Source: Rikenellaceae bacterium (GTDB lineage Bacteria > Bacteroidota > Bacteroidia > Bacteroidales > Rikenellaceae). Taken from it: a stretch of 13,380 nucleotides of DNA. Numbering within the stretch: the first letter of the stretch is position 1; every line of letters begins with the position of its first letter. Position numbers and translations under genes: made by a program. Below are positions 1 through 7,045 of this stretch, one piece after another. The stretch is from positions 1 through 13,380 of the forward strand of contig JAJBVJ010000060.1 in NCBI GenBank assembly GCA_020859875.1, given 5' to 3'. A model generated the notes under the pieces. The model was not told the origin of the DNA. It was given only the letters and a program-made list of their open reading frames with translations, and made no database searches.

Positions 1-30
1 GGATACGTTCTCGACGGTAATTAAATTCAT
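1..30 (-). CDS. N-terminus of a divergent gene, possibly ABC-F family ATPase (partial, runs off the left edge)
   Basis: Read on the minus strand, an ATG at 30 opens a frame that stays open to the window edge: M-N-L-I-T-V-E-N-V-S. This short hydrophobic beta-strand followed by 'VENVS' is how many ABC ATPase domains begin, especially the soluble duplicated ABC-F proteins of Bacteroidetes, where Ser-Lys and an aromatic A-loop residue usually follow. Only ten codons are visible and the Walker A motif would lie outside, so the family is an inference from the start alone. A TAATTTTG promoter box sits 34 bp upstream at 64-71 in the matching orientation, which supports a real start. It could also be another ABC ATPase or an unrelated protein. 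Confidence 0.45.
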   Translation of the reverse strand, partial: MNLITVENVS

Positions 31-63
31 CCTGTAAAGATTAATGATTGAACGCGTACGGCC

Positions 64-71
64 CAAAATTA
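64..71 (-). promoter_or_regulatory. Bacteroidetes -7 box for the divergent minus-strand gene
   Basis: The plus strand reads CAAAATTA, which is TAATTTTG on the minus strand, a perfect match to the Bacteroidetes -7 consensus TAnnTTTG. The implied start site is near 57-60, giving a leader of about 27-30 nt before the ATG at 30. No perfect TTTG -33 box is seen. The nearest T-rich stretch is TTTT on the minus strand at 90-87, inside the palindrome, with a somewhat short 15-bp spacer. Confidence 0.5.
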
Positions 72-83
72 ACAATAAATAGG

Positions 84-100
84 GATAAAATTATTTTATC
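84..100. promoter_or_regulatory. Perfect 17-bp palindrome, candidate operator
   Basis: GATAAAATTATTTTATC has two exact 8-bp arms around a single central T at 92. A further direct copy of GGATAAAA lies at 102-109, repeating the one at 83-90. There are thus three GATAAAA half-sites (84-90 plus, 94-100 minus, 103-109 plus). The palindrome centre is almost exactly midway between the two opposed -7 boxes, and its arms occupy the -33 region of both promoters. That is where a dimeric regulator would block both. The regulator is unknown, and AT-rich intergenic DNA makes short palindromes easier to find by chance. Confidence 0.4.
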
Positions 101-122
101 AGGATAAAAAGGGCTAATTTTG
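94..122 (+). promoter_or_regulatory. Probable promoter of manA-yitT
   Basis: TAATTTTG at 115-122 is a perfect TAnnTTTG -7 box. A TTTT at 94-97, 17 bp upstream, is a weak candidate for the -33 TTTG element. The predicted start near 128 gives a leader of about 45 nt to the ATG at 174. That leader is AT-rich without a Shine-Dalgarno sequence, as usual in Bacteroidetes. Confidence 0.5.
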
Positions 123-173
123 AAATTCGGTAGAAACCGATTGTTTCTGAAACATAATTAATTTATAAACAAG

Positions 174-1142
174 ATGTTATATCCCCTTAAATTCACGCCG
201 CGCCTGAAAGAACGCATTTGGGGCGGTACGGCGCTGGCCGAGGTAATGGGAAAAGAGCTTCCCGAAGGAAAAAAGATCGGCGAAAGCTGGGAAATCTCCG
301 GGGTGGACAACGACGTTTCGGTCGTCGCCAACGGCACTCTCGCCGGAAACGATCTGCAGGAACTGATCGAGGTCTATATGGGAGATCTTGTCGGGGATAA
401 AGTATATAATAAGTACGGCCTGGAATTCCCCCTGCTTATAAAATTTATAGATGCCCGTGACGTACTTTCAATTCAGGTGCATCCCGACGACGTTCTGGCC
501 AAAGAGCGCCACAACTCCTACGGTAAGACAGAGATGTGGTATGTACTGGCCGCCGACCCGGGGGCGTCGCTATACGTAGGCTTCAGCCGCACGGTCGGCC
601 GCGAGGAGTATCTTGCCGCCGTGGAGAACGGCACCCTGCCGTCGCTTTTGAAGGAAGAGAAGGTGCGGCCGGGGGAATCCTATTTCATTCCCGCCGGAAC
701 CATTCATGCCATTGGCAAGGGCCTGCTGGTTGCCGAGATTCAGCAAACATCCGACATCACATACCGCGTAGACGATTGGGGACGGGTGGACGATAACGGT
801 AATCCCCGCCAACTACACACCGAGCTGGCCGTAGATGCCATAGACTTCCGTCCGCCGCACGACCTGAAAACCAGTCCGGTCGCAGTTCCGAACCAGGCCG
901 TGGAGGTTGAGGAGTGCGAATATTTTACCACCAATCTCCTCAAAGTCGAGGACAGTGTGGAAAGGGATTATTCGAATCTCGATTCATTCGTCGTCTACAT
1001 ATGTATCGAAGGCGAGCTGACCGTATGTTACAGCGGCGGAAGTGAAACCCTCGAGAAAGGTGAAACGATGCTCGTTCCGGCACAGGAAGACAATATAGAG
1101 CTCGACGGCGAGGGAACCGTCTTGGAAGTCTACATCGCATAG
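174..1142 (+). CDS. manA: Mannose-6-phosphate isomerase, class I (cupin type)
   Basis: Interconverts mannose 6-phosphate and fructose 6-phosphate in the cytoplasm, linking glycolysis to GDP-mannose and fucose synthesis or to mannose use. The 322-residue protein has the size of the short bacterial type I enzymes. Near the start it has the family's 'ERIWGG' stretch (13-18). The zinc ligands are visible as Gln101 and His103 (IQVHPDD), Glu120 (GKTEMWYVL) and His178 (AGTIHAIG). The likely catalytic Arg198 lies in 'ITYRVDDWGR'. The C-terminal third (about 240-322) looks like the second, degenerate cupin half. The start at 174 follows an AT-rich leader and a consensus -7 box. The stop is 35 bp before the YitT-family gene, so the two are probably co-transcribed. 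The family assignment is secure. Whether it serves catabolism or glycan synthesis cannot be read from the context. Confidence 0.95.
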   Translation: MLYPLKFTPRLKERIWGGTALAEVMGKELPEGKKIGESWEISGVDNDVSVVANGTLAGNDLQELIEVYMGDLVGDKVYNKYGLEFPLLIKFIDARDVLSIQVHPDDVLAKERHNSYGKTEMWYVLAADPGASLYVGFSRTVGREEYLAAVENGTLPSLLKEEKVRPGESYFIPAGTIHAIGKGLLVAEIQQTSDITYRVDDWGRVDDNGNPRQLHTELAVDAIDFRPPHDLKTSPVAVPNQAVEVEECEYFTTNLLKVEDSVERDYSNLDSFVVYICIEGELTVCYSGGSETLEKGETMLVPAQEDNIELDGEGTVLEVYIA

Positions 1143-1177
1143 ATCCGTTTTATTGGCCCACTCCTTTTTCAAAAGCG

Positions 1178-2083
1178 ATGGTAAAATTAAGCGGTAAGGC
1201 TCTTCGGAGGGCGATCCGGGAATATATAGTCATTACCATAGGGCTCTTTGCCTACGCATTCGGGTGGGTGGCGGTGATAATGCCTGCCGAAATTGTCGGC
1301 GGAGGTGTCAGCGGCGCGGCCCTTCTGATCTATTATGCGACCGGGGGCGAGGTGGGAGGAGGCATCCCGATGGCCGTTTCGATACTGGTTATAAACGGCA
1401 TACTGCTCCTTCTGGCCTCCTTCATAATCGGTTTTAAATTCAGCACAAAGACCATTTACGGTGTCGTTGTCCTCTCCTTTGCGATGGGATTCCTGCAGCA
1501 GGTGATCCCGCCCGACCTGCTCGGATTGTCCTCCGATAAACTGCTCTCGGGAATACTCGGGGGGGCACTTGCGGGGATCGGTATCAGTGTCTGCTTCTCC
1601 CAGGGAGGGAGTACCGGCGGGACGGACATCATAGCGATGATGATAAATAAGTACCGCTCGGTGAGCTACGGGCGCGTTCTTATGACGTGCGATTTTCTAA
1701 TCATCGGACTCTCTTATTTTATCGGCAACGGCATCTCTACGGTGATTTACAGTTATGTCCTTGTGGCCGTCATGGGATATACGGTCGACACGATGGTGGC
1801 CGGCAACAAGCAGTCGTCGCAGCTCTTCATTATCTCGAGGAATTATCACCTGATCGCGGAAAAGATCGTCGGTGATGCAAACCGCGGAGTAACGCTTCTC
1901 GACGGGCAGGGATGGTACAGCAAAACCCCCATGAAAGTCCTGATGGTAGTATGCCGTAAAAACGAGACGAGCACCATGTTCCGTATTATCAAGGAATGCG
2001 ACCCGAATGCATTTATCACCGTGGGCAGCGTTATGGGTGTCTACGGACAGGGTTTCGATCCGCTCAAAGCGCCGAAAAAGTAA
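1178..2083 (+). CDS. YitT-family integral membrane protein (DUF161 + DUF2179)
   Basis: A 301-residue membrane protein of the widespread YitT family, whose biochemical function is not established. The N-terminal two thirds hold about five to six hydrophobic segments, roughly at 14-34, 63-86, 92-110, 122-141, 167-184 and 186-205. The family signature GGSTGGTD lies at 143-150, preceded by another Gly-rich turn (GGGVSG, 41-46). Residues about 212-295 form the soluble C-terminal DUF2179 domain, with 'RGVTLLDGQGWYS' at 236-248 and a final beta-strand segment near 'FITVGSVMGVYGQGF'. That domain resembles small ligand-binding domains, which suggests ligand-gated transport, but this is inference. The gene lies 35 bp downstream of manA on the same strand and converges with asnA 38 bp further on. 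The link to manA may only reflect shared transcription. Confidence 0.9.
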   Translation: MVKLSGKALRRAIREYIVITIGLFAYAFGWVAVIMPAEIVGGGVSGAALLIYYATGGEVGGGIPMAVSILVINGILLLLASFIIGFKFSTKTIYGVVVLSFAMGFLQQVIPPDLLGLSSDKLLSGILGGALAGIGISVCFSQGGSTGGTDIIAMMINKYRSVSYGRVLMTCDFLIIGLSYFIGNGISTVIYSYVLVAVMGYTVDTMVAGNKQSSQLFIISRNYHLIAEKIVGDANRGVTLLDGQGWYSKTPMKVLMVVCRKNETSTMFRIIKECDPNAFITVGSVMGVYGQGFDPLKAPKK

Positions 2084-2107
2084 TTTTGATATTAAAAATC
2101 CGTAATG

Positions 2108-2145
2108 CGGGCCGGTGCAGTTTACATCAATTCGATCCCGGCCCG
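2108..2145. terminator. Candidate bidirectional terminator between converging yitT-like gene and asnA
   Basis: CGGGCCGG (2108-2115) pairs exactly with CCGGCCCG (2138-2145), an all-GC 8-bp stem enclosing a 22-nt loop that contains the asnA stop codon. On the plus strand a T-rich stretch (around 2153-2165) follows. On the minus strand a run of five T (2094-2098 complement) follows about 9 nt after the stem. The position between two converging genes fits a shared terminator, but the long loop and the distance to the T-runs make it imperfect. Confidence 0.35.
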
Positions 2146-3159
2146 GGCACACTCTTTTCTCATTTCCCGAGGCCAGATACTGCTTTGGATCTCGCCTATA
2201 TGGGCTTTGCGAAGAAGGTACATGCAAAGGCGCGACTGGCCGATCCCGCCCCCGATAGTGTAGGGAAGCCGGCCTTCAAGAAGTGTTTTGTGAAACGGGA
2301 GCGCCGTTTTATCCTGCTCACCCTTGATCTCGAGCTGGTTTTTCAGCGATTCGGGCGATACGCGGATGCCCATGCTGGAAATTTCGAAGGCCGACTGCAA
2401 TACCGGGTTCCACAGCAGAATATCGCCGTTCAGCCCGTAGTAACCGTCCTCATTGGGGCTGCTCCAATCGTCGTAGTCCGCCGCCCGCACGTCGTGCGGC
2501 CGGCCGTCGCCGAGACTGTGGCCGATCCCGATGACAAATACGGCCTTATATTGCCTTACTATTTCGTTCTCCCTCTCTTTTGGGGTAAGGTCGGGGTACA
2601 TCACCCTCAACTGTTCGGAATGGATAAAGAGTATCTCTTCGGGAAGCTGCGGTTTTATTTGCGGGAATTCGACGTAGACCTTATTTTCGGTCACTTTAAT
2701 CGATTCGTAGATCCGCCGGACGGTCTGTTTGAGAAATTCTATATTCCGCTGGCGCTTTTCTATCACCTTTTCCCAATCCCACTGGTCGACATATATGGAA
2801 TGAATATTGTCGAGCTCCTCGTCCGGCCGGAGGGCATTCATATCGGTATATATCCCGCGCCCGGGGTCGGTTCCCATCTCGGCGAGTTTCAGCCGTTCCC
2901 ATTTAGCGAGTGAGTGGACGACCTCTGCACGGGAGTCGGACAGGTCTTTGATGGGAAAGGTCACCGGACGCTCCACTCCGCTCAGCTCGTCGTTCACTCC
3001 TGTTCCCTTCATTACCACCATCGGTGCGGTGACTCTCAACAAGGCAAGCTGGGCCGATAGGTTCTCCTGGAACATATCCTTTACATATTTTATCGCCCTC
3101 TCCGTGTTCTCGACCGATCCGAGCAGGTTGCGGTACCCTTGCGGTGTGAATAACCCCAT
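2122..3159 (-). CDS. asnA: Aspartate-ammonia ligase (ammonia-dependent asparagine synthetase A)
   Basis: Makes asparagine from aspartate, ammonia and ATP through an aspartyl-AMP intermediate. The enzyme is a stand-alone relative of class II aspartyl/asparaginyl-tRNA synthetase catalytic cores. The 345-residue length is close to the roughly 330 of the E. coli enzyme. Recognisable AsnA blocks are 'MKGTGVNDELSGVERPV' (50-66), 'VVHSLAKWERLKL' (80-92), 'DNIHSIYVDQWDWEK' (117-131) and the class II motif-3 region 'GGGIGQSRLCMYLLRK' starting at 303 and running into 'GEIQSSIWP'. Its start lies only 21 bp after the stop of the M28/beta-barrel gene, so it is probably the last gene of the minus-strand run. 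It uses free ammonia rather than glutamine, which suits an ammonia-rich habitat such as the gut (inference). Confidence 0.96.
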   Translation of the reverse strand: MGLFTPQGYRNLLGSVENTERAIKYVKDMFQENLSAQLALLRVTAPMVVMKGTGVNDELSGVERPVTFPIKDLSDSRAEVVHSLAKWERLKLAEMGTDPGRGIYTDMNALRPDEELDNIHSIYVDQWDWEKVIEKRQRNIEFLKQTVRRIYESIKVTENKVYVEFPQIKPQLPEEILFIHSEQLRVMYPDLTPKERENEIVRQYKAVFVIGIGHSLGDGRPHDVRAADYDDWSSPNEDGYYGLNGDILLWNPVLQSAFEISSMGIRVSPESLKNQLEIKGEQDKTALPFHKTLLEGRLPYTIGGGIGQSRLCMYLLRKAHIGEIQSSIWPREMRKECARAGIELM

Positions 3160-3180
3160 CGTTATCTTAATGGATATTTA

Positions 3181-4611
3181 TTAAAATTTATAGGACAAGG
3201 TTCCGTAGGTGGCCCTTTCTGTGAGTTTACCGCTGCCGCTGCGCAGCATATCGGTGAGTCCGTAGCGGTTGTTCACTTCGAGGCCGAACCGGCGGAATTT
3301 AAGGCCGATCCCCCACTGAATACCCGCGCCGTTGCGGTACCACTGGTCGGAAAAGTCCATCTCGACCCCTGCTTCCTTGCCCGAAAAGGTGTAGCGGTAA
3401 TAACCTCCTACGAAAATATGTACCGAGCCGAACAGGTAGCGGGGTGTCTGCGCGACGAAACTGACGGGAACCACCACCGAATTCATATGGATATTACCAC
3501 CCGAATAACGGCTTCCGCTTCGGATAAACTCCACTTGGGGACGCAATGCGAAATAGGAGAGGTTAATTTGTCCGTAAAGCCCCGCGCCGTAAGAGAACAT
3601 CGTCTTACCTCGGGTTTTTGCATCCGAATCGCGTACAAAACTGCTTCCGGCCGATGCCGTGATGCCGCCCTCGATAAAAAAGCGCCTCTTTCTATCTTCT
3701 GCAGTCTTTCCGCTTTCCGCACCCAGCGAGGGGGCATTGGAGAGTTCGCATACCGCATCGGCTACTGCACGCGTAACCTGGGCCAACGTTTCCGGGTCGA
3801 TCGTTTCGGTATATACCCCGGACTGCGCTTCCGGCTCGGGTCCCGAACTTATATGTATGGCGGGGATACCGGCGGAAGCGAACGGTTCCGTATCAGAGCG
3901 CCTGCCGTAGCCGTCCGGGTTTACCGTCAGCGTCAATGGCTTGCATGCTTCCACGAAATAATCCGCCTCTTTTTGCGTGAGATGCCGAGCGTAGGAATAT
4001 AATATTTCCTGCTCAGGCATACTGCCGACCCTCTGCAGGTCTACCATCAGGACGATATTCTCTGGCGGTATGGTACCCTCGGCCACGAACCTGCGGGAAC
4101 CCAAAAGACCCAGCTCGAATCCGTCGAAAGCCGCAAATATAACGTTCCTTCCCGGTGCACACTCCTTTAGCGCAAAGGCCATCTCCAGGAGGGCAGCCAC
4201 GCCGGAGGTATTGTCCTCGACCACGGTGGCCGGGGATTCGCCCTGCCCCAGGTAGTCGTAATGCGCACCAACGACGATATACTCCCCGTCCAGCTGGTAA
4301 CTGTTCCCGTATATTATCCCCGCTACGTTCCGGTAGGTTTTATGGGCACTTCCCACCAACGGTTCGGCGGTGAATTCATCGATATATTGGCCGGCGAAGA
4401 AAGGTTGCAGCCCTGCCTCGGCAAATTTGCCCGCAATATATTCCGCCGCCTCTTCGCTGCCCGGAGAACCGGCCTTCCTTTCGACTCCGGAATTTCCCCG
4501 CAGGGCGGATATGTATTCCCGGAGCCTCTCTTTCGAAATTTCCTGGGAATATCCCGAAGCGGATACCGACAAAATGAGCGCTGCACAAAGCAGATACGTT
4601 TTGGTACGCAT
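3181..4611 (-). CDS. Secreted M28-like peptidase domain fused to a C-terminal outer-membrane beta-barrel; catalytic residues apparently lost
   Basis: The frame is open from 4719, but I choose the ATG at 4611. The earlier start would overlap tyrS by 65 bp and would bury a clear signal peptide; from 4611 the protein begins MRTKTYLLCAALILSVSASG with likely cleavage near 20-23. Residues about 24-290 are an M28 Zn-peptidase fold. Metal-ligand positions kept are His117 (GAHYD), Asp133 (VEDNTSG), Glu166 (ELGLLGS) and Asp191 (VMVDLQRVG). The residue before Glu166, the general-base Glu in active enzymes, is Phe165 (codon TTC). Where the last zinc His ('DYHTPSDT' type) is expected the sequence reads EPEAQSGVY, with Gln263. 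A polar linker (about 291-309) leads into residues 310-476, an alternating, Gly- and Tyr-rich region like PorT/OMP_b-brl barrels of about eight strands, ending Tyr-Lys-Phe. Likely site: outer membrane. Gaps are 43 bp to tyrS and 21 bp to asnA. A divergent active peptidase is still possible. Confidence 0.85.
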   Translation of the reverse strand: MRTKTYLLCAALILSVSASGYSQEISKERLREYISALRGNSGVERKAGSPGSEEAAEYIAGKFAEAGLQPFFAGQYIDEFTAEPLVGSAHKTYRNVAGIIYGNSYQLDGEYIVVGAHYDYLGQGESPATVVEDNTSGVAALLEMAFALKECAPGRNVIFAAFDGFELGLLGSRRFVAEGTIPPENIVLMVDLQRVGSMPEQEILYSYARHLTQKEADYFVEACKPLTLTVNPDGYGRRSDTEPFASAGIPAIHISSGPEPEAQSGVYTETIDPETLAQVTRAVADAVCELSNAPSLGAESGKTAEDRKRRFFIEGGITASAGSSFVRDSDAKTRGKTMFSYGAGLYGQINLSYFALRPQVEFIRSGSRYSGGNIHMNSVVVPVSFVAQTPRYLFGSVHIFVGGYYRYTFSGKEAGVEMDFSDQWYRNGAGIQWGIGLKFRRFGLEVNNRYGLTDMLRSGSGKLTERATYGTLSYKF

Positions 4612-4654
4612 AACTTTCGGTTTATGTTCGCCCTTCTTACATGGGTGCGGGTAT

Positions 4655-5944
4655 CTATTCCGCGATAAGAAGGAAATAATTTTTCTTGCCTTTCTGCACG
4701 AGCAGGTATTTCCCCGCAATAAGATCCCCGGCCGTAACCTCTTGTTCCGGTGCCGCCACCCTTGTTTTATTCAGCGAGATACCCCCTCCCTGTATCAGTT
4801 TGCGGGTCTCCCCTTTCGACTGGAAGACCGGAGCCGTGGCCGTGCAGAGCTCTACAAAGGCTATGCCCGATTCTATTGCCGTACGCGGCACCCTGAACTG
4901 CGGAACCCCCTCGAATACCTGCAAGAGCGTCTCTTCGTCGAGAGAGCGCAGTGCTTCGGCCGTAGCGCTGCCGAAGAGGATGGACGAGGCTTCGACTGCC
5001 TTCTGATAATCCTCCCTGGAATGGATCATACAGGTAAGCTCGCGGGCGAGGGTTTTCTGTAATTTTCGTTCGTGCGGAGCCTGGTCGTGTTCGGCTATAA
5101 TGGCTTCGATCTCCTCTTTACCCAGCAGGGTAAAAATCTTGATATAGCTTTTTGCATCCTCGTCGCTCACATTTAGCCAGAACTGGTAGAATTTGTAAGG
5201 GGAAGTATACCGCGGATCGAGCCATATATTGCCCGACTCGGTCTTACCGAATTTGGTGCCGTCCGCCTTCTTGATAAGCGGACAGGTCAGCCCGTAGGCT
5301 TCGCCGCCGAGCTTGCGGCGGATAAGTTCCGTCCCGGTAGTAATATTTCCCCACTGGTCGCTGCCTCCCAGCTGGAGTTTACAGCCGTATTTTTCGTAAA
5401 GTACGGTAAAATCGTAGGCTTGAAGCAGCTGGTATGTAAACTCGGTGAAACTCATCCCGTCGCCCTCGCCGCTAAAACGCTTTTTGACCGAATCCTTCGC
5501 CATCATATAATTGACGGTGATAAGTTTTCCGACCTCCCTGCTGAAATCGAGGAACGTTACGTCTTTCATCCAGTCGTAATTATTGACCATAATTGCGGCA
5601 TTCGGGGCGTCGGAGTCGAAATCGATGAGTTTCTCGAACTGTTTTTTTATCCCCGCCTGATACCGGCTTAAGGTCTGCTCGTCGAGTAGGTTTCTCTCCT
5701 GCGATTTACCCGAGGGGTCGCCTATCATCCCCGTGGCGCCGCCGATCAGCACTACCGGCCTGTGACCGGCGTTTTGCAGGTGTTTGAGTATCATCACACC
5801 GACCAGGTGACCGATATGGAGCGAATCGGCCGTAGGGTCGAAACCCACGTAGGCGGTAGTCATTTCTTTGGCGAGCTGCTCCTCGGTTCCGGGCATCATG
5901 TCGTGGATCATTCCCCTCCACTGTAATTCTTCTACGAAATTCAT
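4655..5944 (-). CDS. tyrS: Tyrosyl-tRNA synthetase
   Basis: Charges tRNA-Tyr with tyrosine in the cytoplasm (class I aminoacyl-tRNA synthetase). The 429-residue length is typical of bacterial TyrS. The ATP-binding HIGH motif is at 43-46 (DSLHIGHLVG). The tyrosine-pocket and tRNA region GGSDQWGN lies at 193-200. The KMSKS equivalent is KFGKT at 231-235, the normal TyrS variant. The last 65 or so residues (about 365-429) are the S4-like RNA-binding domain, with 'LIQGGGISLNKTRV'. The start at 5944 is preceded by an AT-rich leader without a Shine-Dalgarno sequence, 34 bp after the ilvE stop. No T-box or other leader structure is visible in that short gap. The assignment is secure. Confidence 0.98.
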   Translation of the reverse strand: MNFVEELQWRGMIHDMMPGTEEQLAKEMTTAYVGFDPTADSLHIGHLVGVMILKHLQNAGHRPVVLIGGATGMIGDPSGKSQERNLLDEQTLSRYQAGIKKQFEKLIDFDSDAPNAAIMVNNYDWMKDVTFLDFSREVGKLITVNYMMAKDSVKKRFSGEGDGMSFTEFTYQLLQAYDFTVLYEKYGCKLQLGGSDQWGNITTGTELIRRKLGGEAYGLTCPLIKKADGTKFGKTESGNIWLDPRYTSPYKFYQFWLNVSDEDAKSYIKIFTLLGKEEIEAIIAEHDQAPHERKLQKTLARELTCMIHSREDYQKAVEASSILFGSATAEALRSLDEETLLQVFEGVPQFRVPRTAIESGIAFVELCTATAPVFQSKGETRKLIQGGGISLNKTRVAAPEQEVTAGDLIAGKYLLVQKGKKNYFLLIAE

Positions 5945-5978
5945 CGAATGAGTTGTCTCTTATTTACTTATTTTAGAT

Positions 5979-6989
5979 TTAAAGCACTATATTCCAGCCG
6001 TGTGTATCCTCCCGCAGCCCGAACTGTATTCCGCGCAGGGCCTCATACAGTTTCACGCTCCACGGGCCGGCTTCGGTTCCATACCGGTAGGTTTTATTCT
6101 CTTCCGGGTCTAAAACCGATCCTATCGGGGAGATCACCGCGGCTGTCCCGCAGGCACCGGCTTCCTCGAAGGTCGCAAGCTCCGCGACATCCACGGGCCT
6201 TTCCTCTACTTTCAGCCCCATGTCCGCAGCCAGAGTACGCAGGCTCATGTTGGTTATCGACGGGAGAACCGAGCTCGACTTAGGAGTAATATAGGCCCCG
6301 TCGCGGATGCCGTAGAAGTTTGCCGCCCCGCATTCGTCGATATACCTCTTCTCCTTGGCATCGAGGTACATGACGCTCGGATAGCCCTTCGAGTGGCCAA
6401 GATCGCCGGAGAGAAGGCTTGCGGCATAATTCCCGCCTACTTTTACATGCCCCGTGCCGTGAGGCGCGGCACGGTCGTGCCGGCGGTCGATTATAACGTC
6501 GATGGGTTTGAATCCCGATTTGTAATAGGGTCCCACGGGGGTTACGAAGACAAGGAACATATATTCGTCGGCAGGTTTCACACCCACCTGCGCCCCCGTA
6601 CCTATCAACAGGGGGCGGATATAGAGCGAAGCGCCCGTCCCGTAGGGCGGTATATACTTTTCATTTGCAAGAACCACTTTTTTAACCGCTTCCACAAACA
6701 GGTCGACATCCGGTGCCTGCATCATAAGGTACTGGGCCGAGCGGATCATCCTTTTCGCGTTCTCGTCCGCCCGGAAGATGCGTATTTTCCCGTCGGCGCC
6801 GCGGAACGCTTTTAGCCCTTCGAAGGCTTCCTGCCCGTAATGGAGGCAGGTGGAAGCCATGTGCATGTTTATGTTTTCATCTCCGGTGACGGTGAGCGGC
6901 TCCCATTTTCCGTCGCGCCAGTAAGTCCTTACATTGCAATCGGTCCGGATATAACCGAATCCGAGATTTTCCCAATCGATATTTTCCAT
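5979..6989 (-). CDS. ilvE: Branched-chain amino acid aminotransferase
   Basis: A PLP enzyme (fold type IV) that transfers the amino group between glutamate/2-oxoglutarate and the keto acids of leucine, isoleucine and valine. The 336-residue protein matches the longer BCAT subgroup (IlvE type II). The PLP lysine is Lys183 in 'GHVKVGGNYAASL'. The phosphate and substrate region 'YIDECGAANFYGI' follows, and the 'HYGQEAFEGLKAFR' block is at 50-63. The Thr/Ser-rich 'SSSVLPSITN' and 'EEAGACGTAAVISP' blocks complete the PLP site. The upstream gap to metG is 56 bp, and the gene is probably read from the same transcript. Its amino donor, glutamate, derives from 2-oxoglutarate, the product of the TCA genes at the other end of the run. 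The functional link is inference. Confidence 0.97.
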   Translation of the reverse strand: MENIDWENLGFGYIRTDCNVRTYWRDGKWEPLTVTGDENINMHMASTCLHYGQEAFEGLKAFRGADGKIRIFRADENAKRMIRSAQYLMMQAPDVDLFVEAVKKVVLANEKYIPPYGTGASLYIRPLLIGTGAQVGVKPADEYMFLVFVTPVGPYYKSGFKPIDVIIDRRHDRAAPHGTGHVKVGGNYAASLLSGDLGHSKGYPSVMYLDAKEKRYIDECGAANFYGIRDGAYITPKSSSVLPSITNMSLRTLAADMGLKVEERPVDVAELATFEEAGACGTAAVISPIGSVLDPEENKTYRYGTEAGPWSVKLYEALRGIQFGLREDTHGWNIVL

Positions 6990-7045
6990 GCCGTGCTATA
7001 TTTTATAGGGTTGACTATAGCCCAATTCATATAAATATTCCATTG

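Noticed and set aside
335..1000. Short plus-strand and minus-strand frames inside manA
   Set aside because: All overlap a complete manA with intact zinc ligands and have low-complexity Arg-rich products typical of out-of-frame translation.
1996..2913. 305-codon plus-strand open frame overlapping the end of the YitT-family gene and opposite asnA
   Set aside because: It is antisense to asnA, begins inside the preceding gene and shows no domain or promoter.
3850..3865. His253 ('PAIHISSG') as the fifth zinc ligand of the M28 domain
   Set aside because: In M28 enzymes this position is a beta-strand residue and not a ligand; the ligand His comes about ten residues later, where Gln263 lies. I keep it as a possible but unlikely substitute.
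4612..4719. Upstream extension of the M28/barrel gene to an ATG at 4719
   Set aside because: It would overlap the end of tyrS and place 36 charged and Cys-rich residues before an evident signal peptide that starts at 4611.
4370..5062. 230-codon plus-strand open frame opposite the M28 gene and tyrS
   Set aside because: It spans two real genes on the other strand and their junction, and the product looks like random sequence.
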